A stretch of 64,000 nt of DNA from Glandiceps talaboti. Lineage: Eukaryota; Hemichordata; Enteropneusta; Spengelidae. Below the pieces are notes generated by a model, which had not been told where the DNA came from, ran no database searches, and saw only the letters and a program-made list of their open reading frames with translations. The stretch spans positions 12,465,759 through 12,529,758 of the forward strand of contig NC_135559.1 of assembly GCF_964340395.1 (NCBI RefSeq), read 5' to 3'. How positions within the stretch are numbered: the stretch's first letter is position 1; every line of letters begins with the position of its first letter. The position numbers and the translations under genes were made by a program. Below, one piece after another: positions 52,401 to 64,000 of the stretch.

Positions 52401-55144
52401 CCCCAGTCAATATATGCCTTCAAAACAACCCATTCCCCTCAGGGAAATTACCCGGCTTATTTATAGTGTCGAGTCACTTTTGAAACTTAATCAAAGACTA
52501 ACTGAAAGCACCGTGCGTATAGCTTTAAGCAATGCTTTCAAAACATACTAAGTGCCATCACTATATATATCCATGCAATCTATCTGACAATTTTGACGAC
52601 AATGCAGCGCAACGACGTACTGGGCATGCGTAGTAGTAGGTTTGCCGCCATTTTGAAGAAATTGTGATTTCACAATTCATTATAGAGACTGTGATAGGCA
52701 TTGTCACTGATACCTTGTACAGAGATAAAAACAGACAATAAACTCCGCACATATTCAGTTTTGAAGTATTCTGTTAGAATGCACTACGTCTTGAGTGGGT
52801 CTTGAATCAGTGAACGACGGAGATAATTACGGTTAACGAACTGCCATGAAGATTTTTTTTTTAAAAATAGACATCGTTGAGAGTTCTGCAAACTCAGAGT
52901 TTAACTGCTTTTTAAAGTTAGACCGGAGACTTAGCGATCACATGAGCATGCTGTCGTTTCTTTCTTGTTTTGAGGTTTTTTTTTCTGGCGAACAGAATTA
53001 TCAAGCTTGAAACCAAGTCTATTGCAGGACTACTGCTAAGTTTGTTCAAAGACGGTGATAGGGCCCGAACAGATAACCATAGTCAGTCTTTACAATCACA
53101 AACTAAACTGTCTTGCTATCTCTTAGGTGAAAAATGAAAGTTATTTGTGTGGGAACGAAGCTTCAACTGTTACAGTTATAAGTTGGTCATTGAAGGATAT
53201 TCAACAAAACTTTGATGGAAAGTTTCTTTTCTTTAGTCTATGCTCAATTGAACATGGTCTAATCGAAACTGGGGGATGGTGGAGTTCAAATTTACCATTT
53301 CAAGGATGAGACACTGTTAATCGGTATGGGAGTGTTCAATCGGGGTTCAACATTTGTGTTTTAGTGGCCCCTTGTTATTCTGATTAGCTATCATAACAAC
53401 GGTCGATAGAGGTCGCTCTTCAACATTCTTTTCGTATAGTCGCAGTGTAAACTACGATACGATCAGAATATTGCAAACTTTTGAATACAATTATATCCAT
53501 ACGTAAAGAAACTTAATTTTGGATAGAGTCGTTTCTAACTTTCGTATCTGTAGACGGCCAAAAACAGACATCATTTAAATTGCTGTGTTTTGATGTTTTG
53601 ATATGATACTTTCAAACCTAACGTTTTATGGTTTAAACTATATTACTGAAGAAAAGGAGTTTGTTCATATATTCTAAGTTGGAATTTTCATTTTTGCTCG
53701 TTCTTTTCACACCATTCAGTCAAAGTGTGTTCAAGCCCCCCCCCCCTCCCCACGGGTTAAAGTCAGGACAATATTTAAAGTGAATACAACACCTGTGCCT
53801 ACTTTGACCACAACACTTGATCACAACAAATAATACATTCCGAGAATCTCGCTTCGGAGTTACACGTCTCTAATTATTATTCGAAATAAGCAAATAAATC
53901 GACTCACCGGGGGGAAATCCCAATTTTAACAGCTGTACGCAGGAAATAATTGTGTTTAGGGATTTACTGCTTCTTCTGCAATTGTACCTTGTCTTGCTAC
54001 GACCTGTATTTCATCCTGTTTCCGAGCAACGAGCGAAGGTTAGGTTATACAAACATGGAACGAGTGTGTGTAGTTCTCACTTTGATTCAAGGATCAATCA
54101 TTTTGTAACGAGTGACCCTTTTCAAATCAATGTGTATTTACGGCTTTCGATATATTTGCTCCGTCCATGTCGAACGCTAATGTATAGGAAATTAATTGAG
54201 CTGGCTTTAAAGTGTGTATTTAACTTATGATCATATATAAAGTATAATGCGATATCCAAGCAAACATTCCTCTTTTGAGTTTGAATGGTTTGCATCAGGG
54301 TTTGCATTGTACTTATATCAAGTTGTTATGAATGTGTACGTAAGGCTTTAGCGTGATTCAGTTCAAACTAGAGCAAATCCCAGTGGTGGGAGAATCCGTC
54401 TCTCAAGTTTGACACGCAAACTAATCTCACTAGTAGTCGGTGGACCAACATCCATGGAGTCCAAAATATCCGTACATCTCAAGTACCGATAGCTGGCTTA
54501 CTACTACACCTGTCTTCTACGCATTTCTCGCATGAAAATAGATGACAGTCCCCGGGTGACAGTCTCCCTCCACTCGCGTTACTTTATCTGTACAGCATAC
54601 TTAGAACAAATCAATATAGTAAATAATAAAAATGTCGCTCTTGATTATCTATATGTATTTATGAAAGAGTCGAGGACCATCTAAGCGGCTGATTGATATA
54701 GCGAGAACTTTTGCTTTTTTTCATGAAGTGGTAATAGCTATGTATGAACATTGTACATCTATTATTGGGATTCAATACCATTGCAAAGCATTCACAAGAG
54801 CAAATATTACGATCACAGTCCATCCGCCATGTTTGACTGTCGTGATCATGTTCTCCAGACGATCTCTAAAATGTTTGTGGTTGAAACTCTCTTTCACTTG
54901 TCTCGATTCTCTGTATATGTACATGTATATTCTAAAAATCGCTTAATTTAGAAGCAAATATGCAATAATATTTAGTTTATTTATTGTATAAAGTATCCAT
55001 TTGAACAGAATTATTTTACTCTTGTCTTACTGCCACTCCTTTGGCCATGACAGATCTAGAATGACTATATTGAAACTACTCTTGAAGACAACTTGTTGGA
55101 GGTTTTTAAAAGGTCACGAAATTTGATGAATAAATTCATTCAGT
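49439..55144. other. Long unique region, no gene seen
   Basis: About 5.7 kb without microsatellites. Perfect CREs lie at 50,266 and 51,861. A GCCGCCATTTTG YY1 consensus lies at 52,644-52,655, 20 bp after GGGCATGCGTA. Poly-C occurs near 53,737. Frame 52,180-52,551 (+, 123 codons) has a charged C-terminal half but no recognised domain; frame 53,952-54,230 likewise. These fit chance and no gene is called. Confidence 0.45.
52644..52655 (+). promoter_or_regulatory. YY1-type site
   Basis: GCCGCCATTTTG matches the YY1 consensus in full. A nearby GCATGCG half of an NRF1 palindrome would fit a TATA-less promoter, but no first exon is evident. Confidence 0.28.
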
Positions 55145-55290
55145 TCAGTCAGTCTGCCTGCCTGCCTGCATACATACATATATATACATGCATGTATGTA
55201 TGTATGTATGTATGTATGTATGTATGTATGTATGTATGTATGTATGTATGTATGTATGTATGCATGCGTGTGTGTATGTATGTATGTATG
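55145..55290. repeat. (CTGC)n, (TATG)n and TGTG array
   Basis: Short CTGCCTGC block, then about 19 TATG units (55,189-55,262) and a variable end. Confidence 0.95.
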
Positions 55291-55978
55291 TTTTTGTCTC
55301 TGTCTCTTTGTCAGTCAGCCAGTCTTAGACTCACTCACTCACTCTCCCACCAACCACCCTGCATCCACCTGATTACCCACCCGGCACCCACCAACCATGG
55401 ATATGTATCTAAATTACACGTACTTACAAATCAGTGACAACAATGAAAAATGAAAAATCTATTTTGAAATGCTAGTAAACTATTAGGAGACGAGGAAGTT
55501 TTAGTGTAGCCACACACTTTCCAGGCCAAAATGAATTGTTCTACAAACAGAAACGCGTCACTGCAAATAATCTATTTCAAGTTGTAGGAAAACATATATT
55601 AAGCAGAAGTATATGATAAAAGTATAGACCAACTAATACTGTCATCTCGGCAGCCCTATTAATAAATTTTTCACTTTTTTTTTCAAACGATTTGAACAAA
55701 ATGCAAATATTCTTTTTTTTTTGTAGTCATCCTAGTGGAAACCCATACTGTACAATGAAGCAATATAGACCGGTCATATTACAACCTGAAAGAGAAATCG
55801 GTCGATTCTCTCTGACACTAATTTCAAAGACAGAAAGTGTAACTTTTATTTTGAAGACATGAAACGGTTCTTGAAGATGAATTACACTAAGTTTGATTTA
55901 CACTCTTGTACGACCTAAGAAAGGCATCATCGGCAAACGTAAAAAACTAGTTAGACTGCCGAACGTCAATAAGCTCAT
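55291..55978. other. Unique DNA, no gene seen
   Basis: A CACTCACT/CACC-rich patch at 55,328-55,395, then AT-rich sequence. Confidence 0.55.
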
Positions 55979-56470
55979 CCAGAGACTTGGCTATCCGGCT
56001 AGACAATGTTGTTCACCAGTATGTAGAGTCAGATAGCCAAGTCTCTGGGTTATACTGTCAAGCCAGTATGTCAAGTCAGATAGCCAAGTCTCTGGGCTAT
56101 ACTGTCAAGCCAGTATGTTGAGTCAGATAGCAAAGACTCTGGGCTATATGTTGTCAAGCCAGTATGTCAAGTCAAATAGCCAAGTCTCTGGGCTATACTG
56201 TCAAGTCAGTATGTTGAGTCAGATAGCCAAGTCTCTGGGCTATACTGTCAAGCCAGTACATCAAGTCAGATAGCCAAGTCTCTGGGCTATACTGTCAAGC
56301 CAGTATGTCAAGTCAGATAGCCAAGTCTCTGGGCTATACTGTCAAGCCAGTATGTTGAGTCAGATAGCCAAGTCTCTGGGCTATACTGTCAAGCCAGTAT
56401 GTCAAGTCAGATAGCCAAGTCTCTGGGCTATATATTGTCAAGCCAGTATATCAAGTCAGATAGTCAACTT
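55979..56470. repeat. 47-bp minisatellite, nine copies, with an inverted leading unit
   Basis: GTCTCTGGG starts recur at 56,041, 56,088, 56,135, 56,184, 56,231, 56,278, 56,325, 56,372 and 56,419, so the period is 47 bp with two 49-bp steps. Units are very alike, alternating between TCAAG and TTGAG variants. Each unit contains ATAGCC...GGCTAT, a small hairpin. In front, 55,979-55,994 is the exact reverse complement of 56,033-56,048, so the array begins with an inverted half-unit. Confidence 0.95.
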
Positions 56471-57047
56471 AGTATCTAGACTAAACTCCAATAGCATGCA
56501 GGATAAGCAGTCCTAACTCTTGATAAAACATCCAATTGACACTGCAAGCAATAAAGCAAAGTAAAATTGTGACCATCAATTATCAGCCATCAAATGATTA
56601 CTCTGCAGGAGACAGCTTTGACCCCATTGACTCGAAACACACACATGTAGTCAGGCAATAACTTTTACCACTAGAGGGCGTATAAACTCAAAAGTTCCAT
56701 TTCTGCCGAAATCGGTGAAACTTTGCTTTTTGCATGAAGTGTTGAGGTAAATTTAATTGGTACGAGTAAGAATTTTAAAGGAGACCCGAACTTCTCTGTT
56801 TTATTGTTCTGCTTACAATGCTATCGTTTACACTGGCAGCCTGAGACATTAGACAATGTTTGGTAGAGTACCACAGTGACAATATGGTCAAATAACCGTG
56901 ACTTGGTCGAGTACTGTTGACAGGGACGTGACAACAAAATCTCGACGTTGTAACATACACAAACACTGGGAACACAGCGTTTTAATCATATTCCATTCTA
57001 TTTACAACTTTGATATGTGTTCTATGTATTCGTTTATTTGTAAACCA
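56471..57047. other. Unique DNA with a CTCF-like site, no gene seen
   Basis: Ordinary sequence between two tandem arrays; see 56,668. Confidence 0.55.
56668..56681 (+). promoter_or_regulatory. CTCF-like core site
   Basis: CCACTAGAGGGCGT fits 13 of 14 positions of the CTCF core CCASYAGRKGGCRS. CTCF marks insulators and loop anchors in many bilaterians. The site lies about 200 bp after the 47-bp minisatellite. Occupancy is inferred. Confidence 0.4.
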
Positions 57048-57300
57048 TTCTTTCATTCATTCATTCATTCATTCATTCATTCATTCATTCATTCATTCAT
57101 TCATCTATCTATCTATCCATTCATTCATTCATTCATCGAGCCACCCATTCATTCATTCATTCATTTATTCGTTCGTTCGTTCATTCATTCATCTAATCAT
57201 TCACTCAGCCATCCACCCATTCATTCATTTATTCAATTCATTCATTCATTCATTCATTCATTCATTCATTCATTCATTCATTCATTCATTCATTCATCAC
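57048..57300. repeat. (CATT)n tetranucleotide array
   Basis: CATT array with CTAT, CATC and GTTC interruptions. The Phe-Ile-His-Ser frames are repeat translations. Confidence 0.95.
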
Positions 57301-59462
57301 ACACCTATATATTTATCTGATAACCAAATTTTCTATTTCAATGTGAGTTACGTTAAGCCAAAGTCCTACGATATCCCATTTCACATGAAAAACGTCACTT
57401 GAAGAGACTGCCTTCGAGGTAAAGGTACATATAATTTCTTTGTTATTTGTCTCGGCGATTTCTACGCCTTTGCATTCGTACAAAATAAAACACCCCGGAC
57501 ACCTTTTAAAATCATATTCTTTTCTCCCCAGTGATGATCAAAAGGTGGCATGCAGAAAACATCTCAGGTGAGTATTTTCTCTACTTTGAGCTCACTGCTA
57601 AAGTAAAAGAGCGTTCAATTGACTACCTGGTGACGTCGCACTTGGGAAAGCAGCGGGTAGGGAAGTACTGATTACGGTGAAAAGAGCGTACTACGGCTTT
57701 CAATGTACTCAGTCGGTAGCCAATCGCGACTGCTTGAGGTCTCCCTTTGAGTTTAATTCACTCACGGAGTTGCTAGTGATGTGCACAAGTCTCACTATTT
57801 GAGATTGATAAAACGCTGTGTCGTTTATTTGACGAGAAAGTAGTAATACACTATTATCCCTTGTACAACTGGTTCAATTTCCCGCTATTCAGTCACGGCA
57901 ATTAATGGGCGCTTTATGCATAACCTGAAAGGTACATTTTTTATTGACAAGCGTGTGGTTAACATCACTGTAATGTCGATTCCATCGGCTCCCTTTAACA
58001 ACGCTCTTAATATTCACTCCCAATCTGCTTTTTTTTTTTGCACTTCGGGGGGAAAATTCAATTTAGTTCTTTTTTTCCTCATAATATAGTGATGACACTG
58101 CTGAAGACAATTACGCGATTTTTTTTATTCATAATTTTCAGGGATTGGATAAATAGAAAGAATACACCGAGGCTGTCTTTTCAAATCAATCAATTAAGCA
58201 AAGCAAATAAACGTTTGTGAATAGAGACGATGATTACCTTGGCCAGTTTCCTAACAATCAGATTTCTCCTTTGTATCTTTCATTTGTTCATTTCCTTATT
58301 TATTGCTGGCAGGCTTGTACGTTTCATGTCACTTAGTAAAAGTTTAAACAGGATTTCGTTAATATTTAGGGATGTGTAACCCGGGCTTTACAATTAACAA
58401 CAAAGAGATGATACTATACAAATGGAATGAATACACAGAAATCCGCAATGGTTGTATCTATCATTTCTGTGTTCGATTCATGAAATCGGAATTACTTGAA
58501 TCGAAAGACCTGTTGTTAGTTGCTTAATACATTTCACTCGGCCCTCCCCTCTTTCCCGCGGAATAATGAACCATCCTGTTCTTTAAAAGCCTTCTTACGA
58601 TGTAGCCAGTGACAATTACTATAGACTGATTCGGTCACAAATTACTTGTCGCCGGAAGTCAAAAGCTATCTTTCTTGAAATGCGTACAGTAAATGTCTGT
58701 TTTCAAGTCGTTTGATGGATGTGGCAATGGTATACATCAATCGTACGTTCTATCGATCGGGGGGGTCATCGGCTTTTTAAAGGCGGACAGACTACACTAT
58801 TAAACCTGATATTCAATCTCTTTTTTGAAATGGCGCTTCAAAACGCTGTGGGAGGAATCATCCACACTTTCTAAAAAAAATCACTGTTTTACAGAATGTG
58901 GGGATCAGAACAATAATCACACACTACAATATTAATGCTTGTTGACGGCGATTTTTTTAAATCATTCACCCCACACTACACAAAGTAGGGGGAAATTTCT
59001 GTACGTTTTTTCCCTACATTCCCTACATCGATTATATCAAAGCATCTGTGGCTAATTCCTTTCTCCCAAAGTTAAAACATTTCTGATGAAATTTGACGAA
59101 ATTTTGGAAATAATTATACGGTTTGTTTTTTATGACAGATTTTCCGATATCTTTTTTTTTTCTTTTCTTAAAAATAATAAACCAAATTAATCACATATAA
59201 TATGCAAACAAATGAAAAACAACCTTCTTACGAAGATTTATAATTTTGTTTTTTATAAATTAAAGAATGTTGCCAGCCTTGTTTGACTATATTTCAAATC
59301 GTTTTGTATTGGATATTAATTTTGGATATTTTTTTTTTATTTTTAAAAAATGTAAAAAAAAAATGTTTCAAATCTTCAAACAGTTCTATTTTAAATTTCA
59401 AATTAACTCTGCAGTTTACAAATGTATTTCACCTTCTAATATCCAATATTTATTTATTGATT
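57301..59462. other. Unique DNA around a candidate micro-exon
   Basis: Region 57,600-57,960 is GC-richer and has a homeodomain-like CAATTAATGGGCGCTTTATG word near 57,900. A/T runs dominate after 59,100. No complete gene is seen. Confidence 0.45.
57532..57567 (+). other. Candidate 36-nt micro-exon
   Basis: A strong acceptor (TTCTTTTCTCCCCAG) and a consensus donor (CAG|GTGAGT) bracket 36 nt, a multiple of three. Phase 1 reads Met-Ile-Lys-Arg-Trp-His-Ala-Glu-Asn-Ile-Ser after a split codon. Another open phase reads Asp-Asp-Gln-Lys-Val-Ala-Cys. The splice-site pair is the best in the window. Neighbouring exons are not identified. Confidence 0.3.
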
Positions 59463-59513
59463 AAATTTTATTGATTTATTGATTTATTGATTTATTGATT
59501 TATTGATTTATAG
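59463..59513. repeat. (TTATTGA)n heptanucleotide array
   Basis: About seven units of the 7-mer TTATTGA, an unusual period among the tetramers and pentamers here. Confidence 0.92.
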
Positions 59514-59610
59514 ATTTTAGGATATACCCGCATAAAAAATTTAGTAACAGTCGACGAAGAACATCCATGTAGTCATTCTCGTCACAATGTTATAACTCTG
59601 AATATGAACT

Positions 59611-59815
59611 AATAATAATAATAATATTTGTTTTATATAGCGCTCTCCCACACTGTGTTCAAACAACTTTACAATTATTACCCATGGCACAGATCTATAG
59701 TGGCACAACGACCCTTTGCGTCCGCTACTCCCTAGGGAGGATACAATCCATTGCAGCCTCTATAATCGCACAGGATTAAACCTCTATCCTACCAGATCCC
59801 CAATATACAGCTGGG
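59611..59815. repeat. TATAGCGC-type interspersed repeat
   Basis: Starts with an (AAT)n lead, then TTTTATATAGCGCTCTCCCA, ACTTTACAATTATTACC, CCTAGGGAGGATACAATCCA and CCCCAATATACAGCTGGGTT. This ordered set of blocks is familiar to me as an abundant dispersed repeat of invertebrate genomes. I do not remember its formal family name with confidence. No coding capacity. Only one copy is in the window. Confidence 0.6.
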
Positions 59816-61710
59816 TTTTCACAATATAACAATATGTGTGCTACTAAGTTCATAGGTTTTATAGTAGCTAGACCACTGGGGGATATTAGAATGCACCTCT
59901 GGAACAAATTTCTCTGAAAATCGATTTTCTTCAATCTTTGCCATATGAAAGCTGTCCTTTTGAAATAGTAAAACAAATGCATACTACTACACAAGGTATA
60001 ATCTGTTGAAGTGCAAAACAAAATCCATGATCAGCAGCCAATGAGAGTTGGTAGAATCTTAAAGTTTAACTAGGAATAGAAATTGTAATAGAAAATATTA
60101 TATTTGTGTAGTAATTCTATAATCAAAATAACAACAACTGAGTGGAATTGGTTGAAACTGGCACACTTTGCTGACGTTTTAGAAGGGATTACCATTGCCA
60201 GGATACAATCATTGAGGCTACATCTAGGAGTGACTGCAGTGATTATTCTATGAAGGTCAGTGCCACTATTAAAACACGGTAATTAGCGACTCCATGGTAC
60301 CCACCGAAGTTACATAACGAATAAATAGTCACGTTTGTTGTCGTCGTTGTGCTTCCCATGGCAAAATATGTCTTCCATCAGATTGGCGATGAAAAAATGA
60401 TTACAAAACAAGCAGTCGCCCTACCACCACTCTACTGTGCAAGGAGAGTATACTCAGTCTCGCAAACCAGAGTTGTGTCATTTCTTCCGCGACACTGACG
60501 GTGCCGTAAAAGAGGCTGTGGTTTACGACGATGCGTCTACAATGTTTCTAACACAAGAAATGTTTGACCTTTCTGAATACCATTCTTATGCGGTAGAAAC
60601 TATAATATATTGCAAAGGATTTGTATTCCCGCCGATTACGAGAATCGCCTGTTACGCTTTTTTGTGTGTTATTTCCATGCGCTCAAAAGTGTAATGAAAA
60701 AGTGGGCAAACGATAGTACTTGCATTTTGTTTTAGCAGGAAAAAGGCAATGGCCAAAAAAGTTGACCAAAAACGTTTCAAGAGAAAATCAGTTATTTATT
60801 GTAATACCGAGTTGATCCGAAGGTGCAAATGTTGAAAAAGAGAAAGAGTACTAAAAATCATTATCCGTGGATATACTGACTAATTTAATGCAAGGAGGAC
60901 GAAAGATTTAGTGTGACTTTATCTCCCTTAACTTTCAGCAATATTCTCTCTAGGCAACCTTTTTTTTCTGGAAGTGGCCACAATTAATTAATAAGACAGC
61001 TATAATTTGATAAAAACTTGAAGAAAAAAAAGACGAACAACATACCAAGTCCTTTTAACTCCGTCTAACTTAGTAGATTGCAAAATACTTTTAATCATTG
61101 TGAGAAGTACGTCCAGGAACTTATTTTCACATTTCTGTCATGAAACATGATACTCATTTGGGAAGTAGTTGTACCGTTACGCATTGCTACTTCTATCGAT
61201 CGAGATTTACGCAGAGTGACATTTACTGATGTACTCTTTCCACTGTGAGCATTTTAAAGGTTTCAATGTCCAGTATAATACCCCATAAAACCTTTACTCT
61301 ATTGAACGCTTTGAAAGCGTTTAGACGATACGAAGTGCTTCCAGGTTATTCCTAAAATGATTTGTCTGTGTTTTCAGAGAAGTCGTTCCTGTGAACATCT
61401 CTCTATATACTGTATACTGATAATTCCCATTTCCATGGCATCAATTAGGCATACTTAATACGCATCGGTTGATGAAATAGGACATTATTGTGTCATTATC
61501 GATCATAAACCGGTATTAATTAAATACTTACAATTCATAGACGCCTACTGTATACTGATTCAATGTCTGTCCTGCAGGTGTGTTCGGTTCCTTTGACATC
61601 CTATCTACCAGGAAATAACAAAGAAATTTCTCAATAGAATATCGGGATTGACTCGATGAAAGGGGTTACGAGGCTAGACTCGGATCATGAATAGAGTAGG
61701 CACGTGTATT
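59816..61710. other. Unique DNA, no gene seen
   Basis: Apart from the dispersed repeat copy at 60,459-60,544, only chance-length frames occur. Confidence 0.55.
60459..60544 (+). repeat. Dispersed repeat, copy 2 (partner at 3,201)
   Basis: Shares the CTCGCAARCCAGAGTT block and the TGCCGTAAAA...GACGATG block with 3,201-3,312 in the same orientation, 57 kb away. Confidence 0.55.
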
Positions 61711-61781
61711 ATGTGTGTATGTATGTATGTATGTATGTATGTATGTATGTATGTATGTATGTATGTATGTATGTATGTATG

Positions 61782-61813
<32 letters not shown>

Positions 61814-61845
61814 CGTATGTATGTATCTATATGTGTGTATGTATA

Positions 61846-61898
<53 letters not shown>

Positions 61899-61921
61899 CT
61901 ATGTATGTATGTATGTGTATG

Positions 61922-61955
<34 letters not shown>

Positions 61956-62027
61956 TGTATGTATGTATGTATGTGTGTGTATGTAAGTATGTATGTATGT
62001 ATGTATGTATGTATGTATGTATGTATG

Positions 62028-62056
<29 letters not shown>
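61711..62056. repeat. (TATG)n microsatellite, about 345 bp
   Basis: TATG array with TATATG, GTAACTATG and TGTG variants. Repeat-cycle frames only. Confidence 0.96.
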
Positions 62057-62058
<2 letters not shown>

Positions 62059-62554
62059 TTCATGGCCTCTTTTCTTTCAGGTGGCATAACTACGTATTTT
62101 AGTATAAACCATTTATAAGTGACACGATATTATCCACACTATACAACAACATATTATTATTGTAATTTTGCTCACAACATATGTGTGCCATTATATGGAA
62201 GTTTTACATTTAATATACACAATTTCAGCAATGGTCACTGGGTTGGCAAAAGTGTTCACGCGATACACATTAGCCTAAGTCATGGCCTTATTGTCGCAGG
62301 TCATAACTCAAAAGGTTACTAACAAGGTAAATGTACCGTCCATTTTACGTTATGTAGACAAGATGGCAACTTTACTTAATGAGTTTAGATGATTTACGCT
62401 AACGGGCGACACGTGGGTTGGAAGATAACATTTAAATCATAGAGTCGGACAGCGTAATAAAGTATGTTATGGTAAAGATGAGTTGATGTACTAAAATATA
62501 TATCATAGCCTTTGGTATTCATCATCGAACTACGCTAAATGGATTCAGTTCCAA
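62057..62554. other. Unique spacer, no gene seen
   Basis: AT-rich unique DNA. Confidence 0.55.
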
Positions 62555-62800
62555 TGTTGGCCATATTGATTTAAGTTGACGTTATACGTCAAACTCTTCT
62601 AAATCGATCGAATTCAAAATGTTGGCCATATTGATTTACGTTGATGTTATACGTCGAACTCTTCTACATCGTATGTTGGCCACATTAATTTGAGTTGACG
62701 TCATGACCTCTACTCAACGTGATTGTCTACGTCCACTGCTGACAGCCATATCGATCTACTTTGTTGTTATACGTCCAAGCGTCGATATACTTTCAATGAA
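62555..62800. repeat. Degenerate tandem repeat, four units of about 53-69 bp
   Basis: Units beginning ATGTTGGCCATATTGATT occur at 62,555, 62,620 and 62,673, with a more diverged one at 62,742. Each continues with TTGACGTTATACGTC and ACTCTTCTA-like words. Unit 3 contains a perfect CRE (62,696). A poly-C run follows at about 62,906. Confidence 0.8.
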
Positions 62801-64000
62801 AGTTTTGTCCGAAACAAGGGAGTTTGAGGTTATAGGTGTATAAATGCAGATTCAATGATTGGCTGACGATGGAATATATTTTCTTTTAATATTTCCCTTG
62901 CCACCCCCCCCCCCCCCCCATTTAGAAACACGGGCCGAGATCGAAAGTCTTTCTGTACAAGATTATTTTAGAAATAAAGGTTGATATTTTTGCTGTCAGG
63001 CACGTTAATGTAGAATTGATTTACTGCATTTCACTAACCATTTGCAGCCTTTGGTACAGTCTAACGTAAACTGACATGATTATGAAAGCTTTAGAGTTCA
63101 TTACACGATTTCAAGTATATGCAATTTACCCGTACACATATTGGACATATTCATCAAGCATACATATGTTTGAAAGTCGACTAGATAAACTGCGAAAAAA
63201 CAACCCTTATATTATGGGGGAGGGGGACTCACTTTATGGCGACTGTAGTTCACAGGAAACTTATGACTTAATACACAGCTGAGAGTAGAGGCTGGATAGA
63301 TGCCTTAAAGCCAGAACGAATAATGAATAGGTTAATCTTCGCAACGACGTACTACTCTGTGAAAAAAAGAAAGAAACAGCGAGTGTGGTGGTTATAATGG
63401 TATAGCTGTACTAATACGAGAAGGACCGACACGAGCCAGACAAAATCATAGAATCAAAATCGTCTAATAACTATTTTTATAGGTAGCGAGGCAAACTTCC
63501 AGTGAAAATTACCTCGAAACTCAACAAAGTAATTACAGTATGGTGTTCACGAGAACCAATTTGACCATTATCACAGTGACCAAAAATCACCGTACATGTG
63601 TTACCAGCAATAATTTGCTGTCGAGATCAGAGAAAAATATAATACGTGTGTCATTTGAGACAGAAAATTATGTTTCCTTTGCACTTAATATGCATACTGG
63701 TTTATTCTCTTTTAATTTTCCCCTTTCAGTCAAAAATGCGACAAACATAATATTTGAATGCTCTTTTGGCTCGGTTTCCATGGTAACAGAACGGTGAATA
63801 CCGTAATACAGGGCACCTTATTAATGTTCCACCTAGCACCCATTCAATGCTATTACATTCAGTGAATGAACACAATTTCCTTAAAATCAATCCAATTTAG
63901 ATGAGATGTATATTCTGTAGTGCAGGGACTATGTCTTTGTGTGGCGAGTGTTGTTCATTACCAGACAGTTAGAATCAGGGTGGTTAATTTCGTGTGATCG
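62801..64000. other. Unique DNA, no gene seen
   Basis: Poly-C near 62,906-62,920, then ordinary sequence. An X-box-like GTTTCCATGGTAAC lies at 63,774-63,787. The longest frame (63,540-63,797, 85 codons) starts at ATG and is unrecognised. Confidence 0.5.

Noticed and set aside
55979-56470. Possible CRISPR array (regular 47-bp period)
   Set aside because: There are no unique spacers; the whole unit is repeated in tandem, and the genome is eukaryotic.

Overview
This window looks like nuclear DNA from an animal, most probably a marine invertebrate. It is AT-rich and crowded with long simple-sequence arrays: (TATG)n/(CATA)n, (TA)n, (GA)n/(CT)n, (TCTA)n, (CTGT)n, (CATT)n and drifting pentanucleotides. 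It also holds minisatellites, fold-back (MITE-like) elements and decayed dispersed repeats. There are no operons, no ribosome-binding-site-led frames and no prokaryotic features. I cannot name the species. A (TATAGCGC)-type repeat at 59,611-59,815 and a TTTAA-flanked fold-back at 44,960-45,305 resemble elements I remember from invertebrate genomes, but that is recollection, not a search.

No complete protein-coding gene can be supported. Outside the repeats, the longest open frames are about 120-137 codons. By a rough estimate that is what AT-rich random DNA of this length gives in six frames, and none has a product I recognise. Most of the window therefore reads as intergenic or intronic DNA. 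The best gene-like signal is a TATA-box promoter with a very short first coding exon ending in a consensus splice donor (29,829-29,994, + strand). Other places have exon-like splice signals: 9,613-9,699, 12,053-12,205, 28,680-28,741, 40,370-40,588, 41,448-41,481 with 41,814-41,932, and 57,532-57,567. All are low confidence. The first exon and the 57,532 micro-exon happen to have compatible phase.

Layout: 0-5.7 kb, microsatellites and unique DNA. 5.7-12.9 kb, long (GA)n/(CT)n tracts separated by unique DNA. 12.95-13.45 kb, nested near-perfect palindromes embedded in (TA)n. 13.7-20.7 kb, mostly unique, with a repeat-free, less AT-rich stretch at 17.5-19.8 kb that may be regulatory. 20.7-22.1 kb, an inverted pentanucleotide array followed by a 720-bp (TATG)n array with internal higher-order duplication. 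22-32 kb, dispersed repeats, a 33-bp minisatellite, the candidate promoter and a cluster of homeodomain-type sites. 33-36 kb, repeat-poor candidate regulatory DNA. 36-43 kb, unique DNA with exon-like signals and a second MITE copy. 43.9-45.3 kb, a repeat cluster made of a VNTR and two fold-back elements. 45-55 kb, unique DNA around large (CTGT)n/(TATG)n and (GA)n/(CAGA)n arrays. 56-57 kb, a 47-bp minisatellite followed by a CTCF-like site. 57-64 kb, unique DNA, a heptanucleotide array, the TATAGCGC repeat, a (TATG)n array and a degenerate tandem repeat.

The unique DNA carries several full palindromic transcription-factor motifs: RFX X-box-like, GTCACGTGAC E-boxes, TGACGTCA CREs, homeodomain clusters and one strong CTCF-like site. 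A cautious reading is a regulatory, gene-poor landscape. No single previously undescribed system is demonstrated. The most unusual structures are the nested palindromes at 13.05-13.40 kb and the fold-back/VNTR cluster at 43.9-45.3 kb.
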